The notes: generated from the letters alone by a model not told the origin. Positions 49,407 to 58,988 are shown, numbered from the stretch's first letter. The stretch is DNA of 64,000 nucleotides from Bacteroidaceae bacterium (GCA_017936265.1 JAGBFX010000030.1:1-64000), one strand, 5' to 3'. Translations and numbers: made by a program.

Positions 49407-50078
49407 TTACTTTTTGCGTGTCAGCACACGGTCAACCATACCATACTCAAGTGCCTCGGCTGCAGTCATCCAATAGTCGCGGTCACTGTCCGCCCACACT
49501 TTGTCGAACGGCTGCTTGCTGTGGTCCGAGATGATTGTATAGAGTTCATTCTTCAGTTTCTGTATCTCGCGTGCGGTAATCTCGATGTCACTTGCCTGAC
49601 CCTGGACACCGCCAAGAGGCTGATGTATCATGACGCGGCTGTGTGTAAGAGCAGAGCGCTTGCCCTCAGCACCAGAGACAAGCAGTACCGCAGCCATGCT
49701 GGCAGCCATACCTGTACAGATTGTAGCAACATCACTCTGGATGAACTGCATTGTATCGTAGATACCCAGGCCGGCGTATACAGAGCCACCAGGAGAGTTT
49801 ATATATATCGAGATATCCTTGCCGCTGTCGACAGAATCAAGGTAAAGCAACTGTGCCTGAAGAGTATTGGCAGTGTAGTCATCTATCTGGGTGCCGAGAA
49901 ATATGATTCTGTCCATCATCAGGCGTGAGAACACGTCCATCTGAGTCACATTGAGCTGACGCTCCTCGAGAATATAAGGATTCAGGTACTGTGACTGCAC
50001 CTTGATGACATCATCAAGCACCATACTGTTCATTCCAAGATGCTTTGTAGCAAACTTTTTAAATTCGTTTCTCTCCAT
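49407..50078 (-). CDS. clpP: ClpP serine protease subunit
   Basis: 223 residues, start at ATG 50078 (MERNEFKKFATKHLG). Catalytic Ser127 (TGMAASMAA), His152 (IHQPLGG) and an aspartate near 201 (DSDRDYWM); oxyanion loop YINSPGGSV (about 92-100). Forms the tetradecameric proteolytic chamber for ClpX. Six bases separate it from clpX. Upstream are two hairpins that divide it from tig. Confidence 0.95.
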   Translation of the reverse strand: MERNEFKKFATKHLGMNSMVLDDVIKVQSQYLNPYILEERQLNVTQMDVFSRLMMDRIIFLGTQIDDYTANTLQAQLLYLDSVDSGKDISIYINSPGGSVYAGLGIYDTMQFIQSDVATICTGMAASMAAVLLVSGAEGKRSALTHSRVMIHQPLGGVQGQASDIEITAREIQKLKNELYTIISDHSKQPFDKVWADSDRDYWMTAAEALEYGMVDRVLTRKK

Positions 50079-50113
50079 AACATTACTTTTTAAGGTAGTA
50101 ATCATTTAAAAAC

Positions 50114-50185
50114 CGTTCTGGTTCACTGGGCTGCCAATGAACCAGAACGTATATCCGCAGCCCCGGGAGCCGTCAAACGGCTTCC
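50114..50185 (-). terminator. Two hairpins between tig and clpP
   Basis: CGTTCTGGTTCA (50114-50125) pairs with TGAACCAGAACG (50138-50149), 12 perfect pairs; GGGAGCCGT (50165-50173) pairs with ACGGCTTCC (50177-50185) with one G-U. They follow the tig stop directly and may terminate or process the message, so clpPX output would be lower than tig output. Confidence 0.55.
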
Positions 50186-50189
50186 TGGC

Positions 50190-51533
50190 TTAAGCGTTCT
50201 CCTCAGAAACCTTCTTGTTGAAATCCTCAACAGAAACCTTCTCCTCCTCAAGAGTTACAGCACCCTTGATAGCCTGGATGAGCTTCATATCGACAGCACG
50301 GTTGATGAGCGCCTCGCGTGTCTTCTCCTGCTTGAGCATCTCCTTCGCATAGTTCTCGAGCAGATCCTCGGGAACATTAGCCATGCCGTACTGAGCGAAC
50401 TGGTCACGTGTGGCAGCCTTTGCGACACCAAGAACATCGTTGTCATCAATCTTGATTTCGAACTTCTTGGCCAACTGCTCCTTGACGAGGTGCCATGAAA
50501 GCTCTGTCAGGCTCTTCTGAAACTCCTCTTCGCTTACAGCCTCGCCAGCCTTGTTGCTCTCCATGATGCGACGGAGAATAGCCTCATCATACTCGAACTT
50601 ACCGAGCTTCTCCATGAGGTATGCACGTACATCCATCAGCAGTTTGTAGTCACTCTCGACCTCGAAACGCTCCTCGAACTGCTCGGCAATCTTGGCACGG
50701 AAGTCAGCCTCATTTGTAACGACATCCTTACCGAACGCAGCATCGAACACAGTCTGGTTCAACTCGCTTGCGACAAAACGTGTAATCTCGGACACCGCGA
50801 ATGTAAAGTCGCCTGCGTGAGCAGCAACCTCGCCCTTCTCGACCTTGAGGAGTGAAGAGAGCTCTGCCTCATTGTTGTCAAAAGCAACAGCCGGGTTGAA
50901 TGTAACGACATCATCTACCTTCACACCTGCGAAGAGAGCCTTCTGATCCTCGTTCTTCATGTATGTAGGCATCATGACAGCCTCGCGAACGACAATACCA
51001 TCCTCGACAGACTCGGTAAGAGTACCCTTGAGCATGTCACCGCTCTCGTAAGAATCTACCTTCTTGTACTCGCCGCAACGCTGTGCGAAAGCGTTTACCT
51101 GACCCTCAATCATCTCATCGGTCGGCTGGATGCGATAGTAAGGGAGCTTGTCGCCCTTGTCAAGGAGTGCATCGAACTTTGGAGCGAGAGCAATCTGGAA
51201 CTCGAATGTGAACTCCTTGTCATCGGCCATATTGATATTAGCCTGCTGCTCCTCTATTGGAAGAGGCTCGCCCAACATGTCAATCTTGTTATCTCTGATA
51301 TACTCGAAAATCTTTGTCTGCAACAGCTTGTTGATCTCCTCAGCCTTTACAGCAGTACCATACTGCTTCTTTACAAGGCCCATAGGCACCATACCAGGGC
51401 GGAATCCCGGGATGTTCGCCTTCTGGCGGATGTTCTTCAACTGTTTCTCAACCAATGCAGAATAGTCTGCCTCCTGAATTGTAACAGAAAGGATTGCGCT
51501 TGTAGCGCTCTGATTCTTAAGTGTAAATTCCAT
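50190..51533 (-). CDS. tig: Trigger factor
   Basis: 447 residues from ATG 51533 (MEFTLKNQSATSAIL). Ribosome-associated chaperone that binds near the peptide exit. N-terminal ribosome-docking motif is GFRPGMVPMGLVKKQYG (about 57-73), in the family form GFRxGxxP; a middle domain and a long helical C-terminal substrate-binding part follow. The PPIase domain is poorly conserved, as often in Bacteroidetes. Closest gene to clpP, with two hairpins between. Confidence 0.94.
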   Translation of the reverse strand: MEFTLKNQSATSAILSVTIQEADYSALVEKQLKNIRQKANIPGFRPGMVPMGLVKKQYGTAVKAEEINKLLQTKIFEYIRDNKIDMLGEPLPIEEQQANINMADDKEFTFEFQIALAPKFDALLDKGDKLPYYRIQPTDEMIEGQVNAFAQRCGEYKKVDSYESGDMLKGTLTESVEDGIVVREAVMMPTYMKNEDQKALFAGVKVDDVVTFNPAVAFDNNEAELSSLLKVEKGEVAAHAGDFTFAVSEITRFVASELNQTVFDAAFGKDVVTNEADFRAKIAEQFEERFEVESDYKLLMDVRAYLMEKLGKFEYDEAILRRIMESNKAGEAVSEEEFQKSLTELSWHLVKEQLAKKFEIKIDDNDVLGVAKAATRDQFAQYGMANVPEDLLENYAKEMLKQEKTREALINRAVDMKLIQAIKGAVTLEEEKVSVEDFNKKVSEENA

Positions 51534-51632
51534 TATAAAATATATTAAGTTATTTCTTTCAAAACTGTACACCACCCCTCAGGAATGATGCATCCTCTAA
51601 ACGAGCATACTATATACCGAATTTAGAGCGTG

Positions 51633-51663
51633 CAAAAATACAACAAGTTAGGCACAAAATCAA
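51633..51663 (-). promoter_or_regulatory. tig promoter
   Basis: Minus-strand TATTTTTG (51633-51640) as -7 box with TTG (51661-51663) 20 bases upstream. Leader about 95 bases. Confidence 0.62.
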
Positions 51664-51765
51664 GCAAAAACCGATTTTGTTGAAATGTCGGACGAAAATT
51701 AGAAACAATCCGGGAACAATGGCCTGCGTGCACAAGAACTGTCCGCGTTCTGCGTTTTCACTTAT

Positions 51766-51806
51766 AACGAATTAAAGCAGCAACGGTGTTGCTGCTTTAA
51801 TTCGTT
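51766..51806 (-). terminator. Terminator after lptB
   Basis: Nineteen-base arms, AACGAATTAAAGCAGCAAC with the complementary right arm, around three bases; the right arm touches the lptB stop codon. Strong enough to act in both directions. Confidence 0.75.
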
Positions 51807-52600
51807 TATCTCTCATCGAGCTGGAACTCGCGTTTACGCAACACGAAGTCACGGCCCAGATATTTTTCGCGCACGATAGGGTTCTCGGCAAGGACCTCGG
51901 GCGTTCCCTCAAAAAGTATTCGCCCCTCGAAGAGCAGATACGCACGGTCGGTAATACTCAATGTCTCCTGCACATTGTGGTCAGTTATGAGGATGCCGAT
52001 ATTCTTGTCCTTGAGCTTCCACACAATATACTGGATATCCTCGACAGCAATAGGGTCGACACCGGCGAAAGGTTCGTCAAGCATTATGAATTTTGGGTCA
52101 ATGGCAAGACAGCGGGCAATCTCGGTACGTCGGCGCTCTCCACCCGAAAGACGGTCACCGAGGTTCTTGCGCACTTTCTGAAGGCGGAACTCCTCAATAA
52201 GACTCTCGAGCTTTTCCTTCTGGTACTCCTTGGGCTTACCGGTAAGCTCAAGCACTGCCGCAATATTATCCTCGACGCTCAGTTTGCGGAACACGCTTGC
52301 CTCCTGGGCAAGATAACCGATACCGGCACGGGCACGCTTGTATACAGGGAACTTCGTTATCTCCTCATCGTTAAGGAATATGCGGCCTCCATTAGGAACC
52401 ACAAGGCCTGTAGTCATGTAGAACGACGTGGTCTTTCCTGCACCGTTAGGGCCAAGCAGACCCACAATTTCGCCCTGCTTGACGTCGAACGAGACATTAT
52501 TCACTACCGTACGCTTGCCGTACCTCTTGACAAGCCCTTCGGTACGCAGGACCATACGCTCCTGCTCGCCCGCATTATTCTCATTGCCGTTCATTGCCAT
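51806..52600 (-). CDS. lptB: LPS export ABC transporter ATP-binding protein
   Basis: 264 residues from ATG 52600; ATG 52594 is an equal alternative. Starts further upstream are ruled out because they lie in the promoter. ABC ATPase: Walker [10 protein letters not shown], signature [13 protein letters not shown], Walker [14 protein letters not shown], switch His in ITDHNVQE. The [22 protein letters not shown] sequence is characteristic of LptB, which powers LPS extraction by LptFG. Alone here; divergent from mlaE. Confidence 0.93.
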   Translation of the reverse strand: MAMNGNENNAGEQERMVLRTEGLVKRYGKRTVVNNVSFDVKQGEIVGLLGPNGAGKTTSFYMTTGLVVPNGGRIFLNDEEITKFPVYKRARAGIGYLAQEASVFRKLSVEDNIAAVLELTGKPKEYQKEKLESLIEEFRLQKVRKNLGDRLSGGERRRTEIARCLAIDPKFIMLDEPFAGVDPIAVEDIQYIVWKLKDKNIGILITDHNVQETLSITDRAYLLFEGRILFEGTPEVLAENPIVREKYLGRDFVLRKREFQLDER

Positions 52601-52623
52601 AATGGAAATTTCTTTAACACTTG

Positions 52624-52655
52624 CGAAGATAATGCATTTTTGCCGTTCCGACAAA
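52624..52655 (-). promoter_or_regulatory. lptB promoter
   Basis: Minus-strand TATCTTCG (52624-52631), a variant -7 box, with TTTG (52652-52655) 20 bases upstream. Start near 52617, which rules out starts above 52600 for lptB. Confidence 0.62.
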
Positions 52656-52738
52656 AAATGGAGTGCTTTATGAATACAAAACGATGATAAGTCACAACTT
52701 TGTAATGTTTATTAACATTATGCATGAGCATTTTTTAG

Positions 52739-52746
52739 TACCTTTG
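52739..52746 (+). promoter_or_regulatory. mlaE -7 box
   Basis: TACCTTTG fits TAnnTTTG, 38 bases before the mlaE ATG. No clear TTTG at the -33 position. Confidence 0.4.
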
Positions 52747-52784
52747 CACACTCAATTGTTAATTCTTTATAGAAAACAAGCAAG

Positions 52785-53534
52785 ATGTTCCTGGTAAACT
52801 CAATAAAGACATTCGGCAACTATCTCATCCTTATGGGACGTGTCATGTCACGCCCACAGCGCTGGAGAATATTCTTCAGGCAGATGATGCGCGAGATATA
52901 CCAGCTGGGTGTGGACTCTATCCCGATTGTCTTGCTGATATCATTCTTCATTGGAGCGGTAATATGCATTCAGATGAAGCTTAACGTCGAGAGCCCATGG
53001 ATGCCGAAGATGGTTGTCGGATATGCCACACGAGAGATTCTGTTGCTTGAATTCTCATCATCCATAATGTGTCTGATTCTTGCCGGCAAAGTAGGTTCGA
53101 ACATAACATCCGAGATTGGCGCCATGCGTGTTACACAGCAGATTGATGCCCTTGAGATTATGGGTGTGAACTCGGCGAACTTCCTGATAATGCCCAAAAT
53201 CGCAGCCCTGATGGCAATGATTCCCATCCTTGTCATATTCAGCATCGCCGCAGGCATAGCCGGAGCATTCGCCATAGGAAAGTTCACGGGAATAATGACT
53301 CCGCAGGACCTCATCGTGGGACTACAGTACGAGTTCAACCAGTGGTATATCTGGTGCAGCGTGATAAAGGCGATATTCTTCGCGTTCGTAATAACATCGG
53401 TAGCATCGTTCTACGGATATAATGTAAAGGGCGGTTCTATCGAGGTCGGCAAGGCAAGCACCGACGCCGTAGTCAGCTGCAGCGCACTGATACTTTTCTC
53501 GGACATGATTCTGACTCAACTTCTGATGCAATGA
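52785..53534 (+). CDS. mlaE: MlaE-type ABC transporter permease
   Basis: 249 residues with four to five membrane helices (IVLLISFFIGAVICIQM; LLLEFSSSIMCLILAGKVGSN; MAMIPILVIFSIAAGIAGAFA). The conserved stretch GSNITSEIGAMRVTQQIDALEIMG is the MlaE/YrbE signature that contacts the ATPase. Part of the Mla phospholipid transport system that keeps outer-membrane lipid asymmetry. ATGA overlap with mlaF; MlaD and MlaC-like genes are not next to it here. Confidence 0.93.
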   Translation: MFLVNSIKTFGNYLILMGRVMSRPQRWRIFFRQMMREIYQLGVDSIPIVLLISFFIGAVICIQMKLNVESPWMPKMVVGYATREILLLEFSSSIMCLILAGKVGSNITSEIGAMRVTQQIDALEIMGVNSANFLIMPKIAALMAMIPILVIFSIAAGIAGAFAIGKFTGIMTPQDLIVGLQYEFNQWYIWCSVIKAIFFAFVITSVASFYGYNVKGGSIEVGKASTDAVVSCSALILFSDMILTQLLMQ

Positions 53535-54289
53535 TAGAGGTAAGATCCATATACAAGAGTTTTGAAGGACAGGAGGTACTCAAGGACATTAATGCACTCT
53601 TCGAGAACGGCAAGACCAACCTAATCATAGGCAAGAGCGGTGCAGGAAAGACCGTTCTACTGAAGTGCATCGTAGGCCTGTTCACTCCCGACAGAGGAAC
53701 AATAACATATGACGGGCGTGACATGCTCTCGCTCGGCAAGAAGGAGAGGTTGCTCATGCGTCAGGAGATTGGCATGCTGTTCCAGAATGCGGCCCTGTTC
53801 GACTCCATGAGCGTGCTCGAGAATGTGATGTTCCCGTTGGACATGTTCTCTACAATGACTTACAACGAGCGCCTGCAACGCGCCCGTGCGTGCCTTGACC
53901 GTGTGAACCTCTCGGGCGCACACAACAAAAGCCCCGAGGAGCTATCGGGCGGAATGCAGAAACGTGCAGCTATCGCACGCGCCATAGCCATGAACCCGAA
54001 ATACCTCTTCTGCGATGAGCCGAACTCGGGTCTTGACCCGCAGACATCGCTTGTCATCGATGAACTGATACATGACATCACATGCGAGTTCGGGATAACG
54101 ACAATTGTCAACACCCACGACATGAACTCGGTGATGAACATTGGCGACAACATCCTGTTCCTTGCCGACGGCAAGCTCTGTTGGGAGGGCAACAAGAAAG
54201 ACATCCTCAACACCGACAACAAGACTCTCAACGACTTCCTCTTCTCAAGCGAGATACTGCGCCATGTAAGGGACATGGAAAAGAAATGA
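53531..54289 (+). CDS. mlaF: MlaF-type ABC transporter ATP-binding protein
   Basis: 252 residues. Walker A GKSGAGKT (about 37-44), signature LSGGMQKRAAIARA, Walker B YLFCDEPNSGLDP, H-loop VNTHDMNSVMN; the CDEPNSGLDP form is typical of MlaF/Ttg2A. ATP-binding subunit working with MlaE; starts in a four-base overlap with the mlaE stop. The stop codon lies inside a terminator stem. Confidence 0.93.
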   Translation: MIEVRSIYKSFEGQEVLKDINALFENGKTNLIIGKSGAGKTVLLKCIVGLFTPDRGTITYDGRDMLSLGKKERLLMRQEIGMLFQNAALFDSMSVLENVMFPLDMFSTMTYNERLQRARACLDRVNLSGAHNKSPEELSGGMQKRAAIARAIAMNPKYLFCDEPNSGLDPQTSLVIDELIHDITCEFGITTIVNTHDMNSVMNIGDNILFLADGKLCWEGNKKDILNTDNKTLNDFLFSSEILRHVRDMEKK

Positions 54290-54332
54290 CAGAAAGAGCC
54301 ACACGAGTTTCATGTGGCTCTTTCTGTCATTT
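54284..54332 (+). terminator. Terminator after mlaF
   Basis: Twenty-base perfect arms (54284-54303 and 54313-54332, core AGAAAGAGCCACA) around nine bases. It includes the mlaF stop codon in its left arm; on the plus strand T-rich sequence closes the stem. Confidence 0.75.
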
Positions 54333-54470
54333 CTGCCTGATGAAAATATTAAGGCGGGGGAAATTGGCCTGAACTGCGTTGCGGCCTATTTCTGCCTGAT
54401 GAAAATATTCAGGCGGGGGAAACTGGCCTGAACTGCGTTGCGGCCTATTTCTGCCTGATGAAAATATTCA
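54330..54470. repeat. 59-base tandem repeat reaching into the der 3' end
   Basis: Copies at 54330-54388 and 54389-54447 differ at two bases; a third partial copy (54448-54470) lies within der itself. Each unit starts TTTCTGCCTGATGAAAATATT, so the last codons of der are duplicated downstream. Copy 2 holds a perfect GCCTGA/TCAGGC hairpin that copy 1 has lost by mutation. Confidence 0.85.
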
Positions 54471-55758
54471 TCGGCACTCCATGGAAATTCCACTTGGCAC
54501 GGATTTTATTCTCAAGGAAGCGCTTGTATGGTTCCTTCACATACTGCGGCAGGTTCGCAAAGAAGAGGAACGACGGAACACGTGTCTCATGCAACTGCAT
54601 ACAGTATTTAATCTTGATATACTTACCCTTTATCGATGGTGGCGGATAGGCCTCTATGAGCGGGAGCATCTCCTCATTGAACTTAGCTGTGGAAATCTTT
54701 GTCTTGGAGTTGAGATAGACTTCCTTTGCAGTCTCAAGCACCTTGAACACTCGCTGCTTGGTCACTGCAGAGGTGAAGATAATGGGGAAATCCACAAATG
54801 GCGCCACACGCTCACGGATGGCGTTCTCGAAGAACTTCTGTACCTTCTCGCTTCTGTCCTCAACCAAATCCCACTTGTTGACAACGACAACCAGACTCTT
54901 CTGGTTACGCTGGATTATTGAGAAGATGTTGAGGTCCTGGGACTCTATGCCACGCGTGGCATCAATCATGAGGATACACACATCACTGTTCTCAATGGCG
55001 CGGATTGAACGGAGAACAGAATAATACTCGATATCCTCAGTTACCTTGCCTTTCTTACGTATACCCGCAGTATCGACAAGATAGAAGTCAAAACCGAACT
55101 TGGTATAGCGCGTCAGGATAGAGTCGCGGGTTGTTCCTGCTATATTCGTAACAATATTCCTGTCCTCGCCCAGGAAGACGTTGATGATTGAGCTTTTACC
55201 TGCGTTAGGACGGCCAACGACCGCAAAGCGGGGGATATTCTCCTCGGGCTGTTCCTCGGCCTCCTTGGTAAAATTCGCTATGATATTATCGAGCAGGTCG
55301 CCAGTACCGCTACCGTTGGCAGCTGAAATACAATGCATGTCGCCGAGACCGAGGCTGTAGAACTCTGCAGTGCCGTACTGCATCTCGTATGTATCGACCT
55401 TGTTGGCTACGACAAGCACGGGTTTCTTCGAACGGCGCAGCATTGAGGCCATCTCCATGTCAAGGTCGGTAAGACCGTTTATCGCATCCACGACAAACAG
55501 GATTACATCAGCCTCTTCAAGGGCAAGGGTCACCTGGTCGCAGATAGCCTCCTCGAACACGTCATCGGAGTTACGCACCCAACCGCCGGTGTCTACAAGA
55601 GAGAACTCCTTGCCACACCACTGGCAACGACCGTACTGACGGTCACGCGTAGTACCCGCCTCATCCGATATAATCGCCTGCTTGCTCTCGGTCAAGCGAT
55701 TGAAAAGGGTCGACTTACCGACATTGGGACGACCCACTATTGCTACCAAATTTCCCAT
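54445..55758 (-). CDS. der: Ribosome-assembly GTPase Der
   Basis: 437 residues with two GTPase domains, the hallmark of Der/EngA: G1 GRPNVGKST (9-17) and GRPNAGKSS (about 183-191), with NKVD and NKWD motifs, and a C-terminal KH-like domain (about 355-437; [21 protein letters not shown]). Needed for 50S assembly. Its last bases are part of a 59-base tandem repeat that continues beyond the stop. Eleven bases downstream of era. Confidence 0.95.
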   Translation of the reverse strand: MGNLVAIVGRPNVGKSTLFNRLTESKQAIISDEAGTTRDRQYGRCQWCGKEFSLVDTGGWVRNSDDVFEEAICDQVTLALEEADVILFVVDAINGLTDLDMEMASMLRRSKKPVLVVANKVDTYEMQYGTAEFYSLGLGDMHCISAANGSGTGDLLDNIIANFTKEAEEQPEENIPRFAVVGRPNAGKSSIINVFLGEDRNIVTNIAGTTRDSILTRYTKFGFDFYLVDTAGIRKKGKVTEDIEYYSVLRSIRAIENSDVCILMIDATRGIESQDLNIFSIIQRNQKSLVVVVNKWDLVEDRSEKVQKFFENAIRERVAPFVDFPIIFTSAVTKQRVFKVLETAKEVYLNSKTKISTAKFNEEMLPLIEAYPPPSIKGKYIKIKYCMQLHETRVPSFLFFANLPQYVKEPYKRFLENKIRAKWNFHGVPMNIFIRQK

Positions 55759-55769
55759 ATTCTTACCTC

Positions 55770-56654
55770 TTAATCTTTCTGGTCATATCCGAAACGGCGT
55801 AGCTGTCTGTCGCTGTTGCGCCAATCCTTGTCGACCTTTACATATATCTCCAAAAATATCTTCTTGCCGAAGAACTTCTCCAAATCACGTCGCGCATCAG
55901 TAGCCACACGCTTTAGTGCCGAGCCTTCGTGACCGATGATGATTCCCTTCTGTGAATCTCTCTCGACATATATTATCGCCTTGATGTAAATCTTGCCCTC
56001 ATCCTCCTTGAAGTGCTCCACAGCCGCCTCGCAGACATATGGTATCTCCTTGTCATAGTGAAGAAGGATCTTCTCGCGGATTATCTCTGTCACGAAGAAA
56101 CGCGCAGGCTTGTCCGTGAGCGCATCCTTCTCGAAGTAAGGAGGTGACTCGGGCAGTAGTTCCATGACACGTCTCATGACTACATCGACATTGAACTTCG
56201 CTATCGCCGAAATAGGCAGGATCTCGGCCTCGGGGATAAGCTCATGCCATAGCTCGACCTTTTTGACAAGCTCCTGCTGGTCGGCAAGGTCAATCTTGTT
56301 GATGAGGACAAGAATGGGGACATCGAGTTTACGCACCTCGGCTATGAAGTCACTGTTCTTCTCGGGGCTCTCGACCATGTCCGTCACGTAAAGAAGGACA
56401 TCGGCATCCCTCAGGGCGCTGCGCGAGAAACGCAGCATCGCCTCCTGGAGCTTATAGTTAGGCTTGAGGACACCCGGAGTGTCCGAGAACACTATCTGTG
56501 CATCATCGGTATTCAATATACCCATGATACGGTGACGGGTAGTCTGCGCCTTGAATGTGGCGATAGAAATCCTCTCGCCCACAAGAAGGTTCATCAATGT
56601 AGACTTACCTACATTGGGGTTACCCACAATATTTACAAAACCGGCTTTATGCAT
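55770..56654 (-). CDS. era: Ribosome-assembly GTPase Era
   Basis: 294 residues from ATG 56654 ([19 protein letters not shown]); the longer frame crosses the rpmF terminator region. G1 GNPNVGKST (11-19), G3 DTPG, G4 NKID, then a C-terminal KH domain (about 205-294; [20 protein letters not shown]) that binds the 3' end of 16S rRNA. Promotes 30S maturation. Followed by der, making an era-der pair of ribosome GTPases. Confidence 0.95.
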   Translation of the reverse strand: MHKAGFVNIVGNPNVGKSTLMNLLVGERISIATFKAQTTRHRIMGILNTDDAQIVFSDTPGVLKPNYKLQEAMLRFSRSALRDADVLLYVTDMVESPEKNSDFIAEVRKLDVPILVLINKIDLADQQELVKKVELWHELIPEAEILPISAIAKFNVDVVMRRVMELLPESPPYFEKDALTDKPARFFVTEIIREKILLHYDKEIPYVCEAAVEHFKEDEGKIYIKAIIYVERDSQKGIIIGHEGSALKRVATDARRDLEKFFGKKIFLEIYVKVDKDWRNSDRQLRRFGYDQKD

Positions 56655-56721
56655 GTATACTGACAAAAACAAAGACGCACCACCACTATACAGCGTAGGC
56701 GCGTCTTGACTTACGAAAAAA

Positions 56722-56754
56722 CTACCCGCAGCTGTACAAAGGCACCTGCGGTAG
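56722..56754 (-). terminator. Terminator after rpmF
   Basis: CTACCCGCAG (56722-56731) with CTGCGGTAG (56746-56754), one bulged base, about 14-base loop; TTTTTT follows on the minus strand. It closes the yceD-rpmF unit 12 bases past the rpmF stop. Confidence 0.7.
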
Positions 56755-56766
56755 AAAAACTGTTTC

Positions 56767-56952
56767 TTAGACAGCAACCTGCTTCTCTACTGCAAGCTTG
56801 CCTCTGTAATAACCACACGCACCGCATACGGTGTGATAAACGTGCCACTCACCACAGTTAGGGCAAATTGCCAATGTAGGAGCTACTGCCTTGTCATGAG
56901 TTCTTCTCTTGGCAGTTCTAGTCTTTGATTGTCTTCTTTTAGGATGTGCCAT
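56767..56952 (-). CDS. rpmF: 50S ribosomal protein L32
   Basis: 61 residues, MAHPKRRQSKTRTAKRRTHD... with the zinc ribbon of two CxxC pairs (CPNCGEWHVYHTVCGACGYY). Complete and standard. Preceded by the YceD gene 12 bases upstream, the usual YceD-rpmF pair. Confidence 0.96.
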   Translation of the reverse strand: MAHPKRRQSKTRTAKRRTHDKAVAPTLAICPNCGEWHVYHTVCGACGYYRGKLAVEKQVAV

Positions 56953-56964
56953 TTTTCTAACTTT

Positions 56965-57501
56965 TTAATTATCTTCTTCTATTTGTATATTCTTCAAATC
57001 TGCCCAACGCGGATCAATATCCTGCTCGCCGTTCTCGGCATCATCGGACGCTTCGGGTGAGTGTTTCTTGAGTTTCCCTGTCATCTCGTGGTTGCATTTG
57101 CCCGGAGCATGCACACGCCTCATTGGGAGTGCAAGAGCTATGAACTCATACAGATACCATGCAAAATTGAAGTCTCCGTCCTGTTCCGGAACAATAACGA
57201 CGTCACCGTCATCGGCATAATCATCACCGAGCTTTACCTTCAAGGTGTTCTCGGTAGAGACTTCTATCTCAAGGTCATCAAGACATCGGTCACAAGGCAC
57301 AACCACAACACCGTCAAGCGCAAAGGTAAAGTCATAGACCTCCCTGTTCTTCTTTACCGTTACGGTTGCCTTTACTGCACCCTTCTGGAACTCCTCTCCC
57401 TCAATATCGCCAAAAAAGGCATTATCCAGGTCAAACTCCATCTCAAGGGATGCCGTTTTCAACCCTTTAAGGTCTACATTGTATTTGTCAAATCTTCCCA
57501 T
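56965..57501 (-). CDS. YceD family protein (DUF177)
   Basis: 178 residues, DUF177/YceD. Gram-positive and plant relatives take part in 23S rRNA processing or 50S accumulation; I infer a similar role from the link to rpmF. The family signature is the VVPCDRCLDDLEIEV stretch (about 68-82) with a Cys-x-x-Cys, followed by an acidic segment and a Gly/Pro turn near LALPMRRVHAPGKC. A well-formed box lies 83 bases upstream. Confidence 0.88.
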   Translation of the reverse strand: MGRFDKYNVDLKGLKTASLEMEFDLDNAFFGDIEGEEFQKGAVKATVTVKKNREVYDFTFALDGVVVVPCDRCLDDLEIEVSTENTLKVKLGDDYADDGDVVIVPEQDGDFNFAWYLYEFIALALPMRRVHAPGKCNHEMTGKLKKHSPEASDDAENGEQDIDPRWADLKNIQIEEDN

Positions 57502-57583
57502 CGCCTGCTATAAAATCATCACATTCAACAATATAAGTACCAAAAAGCAGTATTATTTATCCGTACTACCCGATTTTAGGACA

Positions 57584-57618
57584 CAAAGATAGTAATAAAA
57601 TTCTTTAGAACCACCCAA
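57584..57618 (-). promoter_or_regulatory. Promoter of the yceD-rpmF unit
   Basis: Minus-strand TATCTTTG (57584-57591) as -7 box; TTTG (57615-57618) is 23 bases upstream, longer than ideal. Confidence 0.5.
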
Positions 57619-57633
57619 ATTAAAGAAAAAACT

Positions 57634-58887
57634 TTATTTTTTTAGTTCCAGACGGAATGTCGTACCCTTGCCGGGGGCTGAATTCTTGACAAAAATCCTG
57701 CCCTTGTGATACTGTTCAACAATCCTCTTCGCAAGCGAGAGACCAAGTCCCCAACCACGCTTTTTTGTCGTATATCCCGGCTCGAACACCCTCTTATGGC
57801 ATGATTTTGCGATGCCCTTACCTGTGTCCGTTATATCAACGAAGGCATTGTCATCGTTCTGAGATACGACAATCCTTATCAGGCCCTCCCCGTTCATCGC
57901 GTCTACCGCATTCTTGCACAGATTCTCAAGCACCCACTCAAGCAGCGGCGCATTCATGCGGACCAGCAGCGGACGTTTAGGGAACGAGAGCTCATACTTT
58001 ACCTGTGAAGGAGTACGACGTTTCACATACTCCACCGAATGCTCGATGACAGACACGAGGTCCTCGGCAACATGCTCAGGCTTGGAGCCAATCTTGGAGA
58101 AGCGCTCTGCCACGCGCTGAAGACGCGCCACATCATGTTCCATCTCGGGCAGCATCTCATCAGAAGGATATTTCTCCTTGAGCACCTCGGTCCATGCCAT
58201 AAGCGATGAGATCGGAGTGCCAAGCTGATGTGCAGTCTCCTTGGAAAGGCCGACCCATACGCGGTTCTGCTCTGCACGTTTGGAGCTGAGGATAGCAAAG
58301 AAGCATACCGCGAAGAAGAGCAATACTACGGCAAGCTGCACATAGGGGAAATATGACAGGCGTTTCAGGAGCAGAGAGTCGGAATAACAGACCTCTATGA
58401 ACTCACCGTTATCCTCATTACCGAGATACATGCGTATTATCTGCCCATCCCTGCGCATGTCCGAGGCCAATTCCATGACCACTGCCAGAGAGTCTGCACC
58501 CGAAGGTATCACGACATTACGGTGTTGCGTTATCGTTCCCTTCTGGTCGGTTACTATGACCGGAATCGTATTGTTGCCCTCAAGAACCTTGAGCAAGAGA
58601 TTGAGTTCGGCTTCAGATGAACCGCTGTCTATGACAGACGGATTCTTCACGCCGCCGAGCACCACATTCCCGCCCGAAGCATTGATATCCTCAAGAGAGA
58701 TCGTCTCCACCTCCTCTACGCTGTTCAGGGAGCGCATGGCCTCGGCCCACAGTTCAACCTTCTTAACCTCTTCCCTCTTGAGCTCATTTACAAGAGTATT
58801 GGAGACATAAAGCGAAGCCAATGCAATCAGCGCAGCGACAGCAATGAGCACGAACTTGACATTCCTGAAATTATTATACCATTTCAT
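57634..58887 (-). CDS. Orphan sensor histidine kinase
   Basis: 417 residues from ATG 58887 (MKWYNNFRNV). Two membrane helices (about 13-28 and 183-200) enclose a periplasmic sensor of about 150 residues; there is no HAMP or PAS. H-box KETAHQLGTPISSLM with His220, then the ATPase N-box LCKNAVDAM, G1 DTGKGI and G2 GWGLGLSLAKRI. HATPase complete, so it should be active. No response regulator gene lies beside it: the neighbours are the yceD unit and the surface operon. Partner unknown. The compact HQLGTPI form of the H-box is frequent in Bacteroidetes kinases. Confidence 0.9.
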   Translation of the reverse strand: MKWYNNFRNVKFVLIAVAALIALASLYVSNTLVNELKREEVKKVELWAEAMRSLNSVEEVETISLEDINASGGNVVLGGVKNPSVIDSGSSEAELNLLLKVLEGNNTIPVIVTDQKGTITQHRNVVIPSGADSLAVVMELASDMRRDGQIIRMYLGNEDNGEFIEVCYSDSLLLKRLSYFPYVQLAVVLLFFAVCFFAILSSKRAEQNRVWVGLSKETAHQLGTPISSLMAWTEVLKEKYPSDEMLPEMEHDVARLQRVAERFSKIGSKPEHVAEDLVSVIEHSVEYVKRRTPSQVKYELSFPKRPLLVRMNAPLLEWVLENLCKNAVDAMNGEGLIRIVVSQNDDNAFVDITDTGKGIAKSCHKRVFEPGYTTKKRGWGLGLSLAKRIVEQYHKGRIFVKNSAPGKGTTFRLELKK

Positions 58888-58988
58888 CACATTCCATTTA
58901 CTGATACTTAAACGGAAGAAACGGGATTTTAGTATAAACAGCTGCAATAATAGAGCAAGGAGAACATCATCACATATATATATATAAA

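Noticed and set aside
49116..49928. Plus-strand ORF of 270 residues across clpX and clpP
   Set aside because: Antisense shadow of two clearly identified genes.
52601..52654. Longer start for lptB
   Set aside because: It would begin within the promoter elements, upstream of the expected transcript start.
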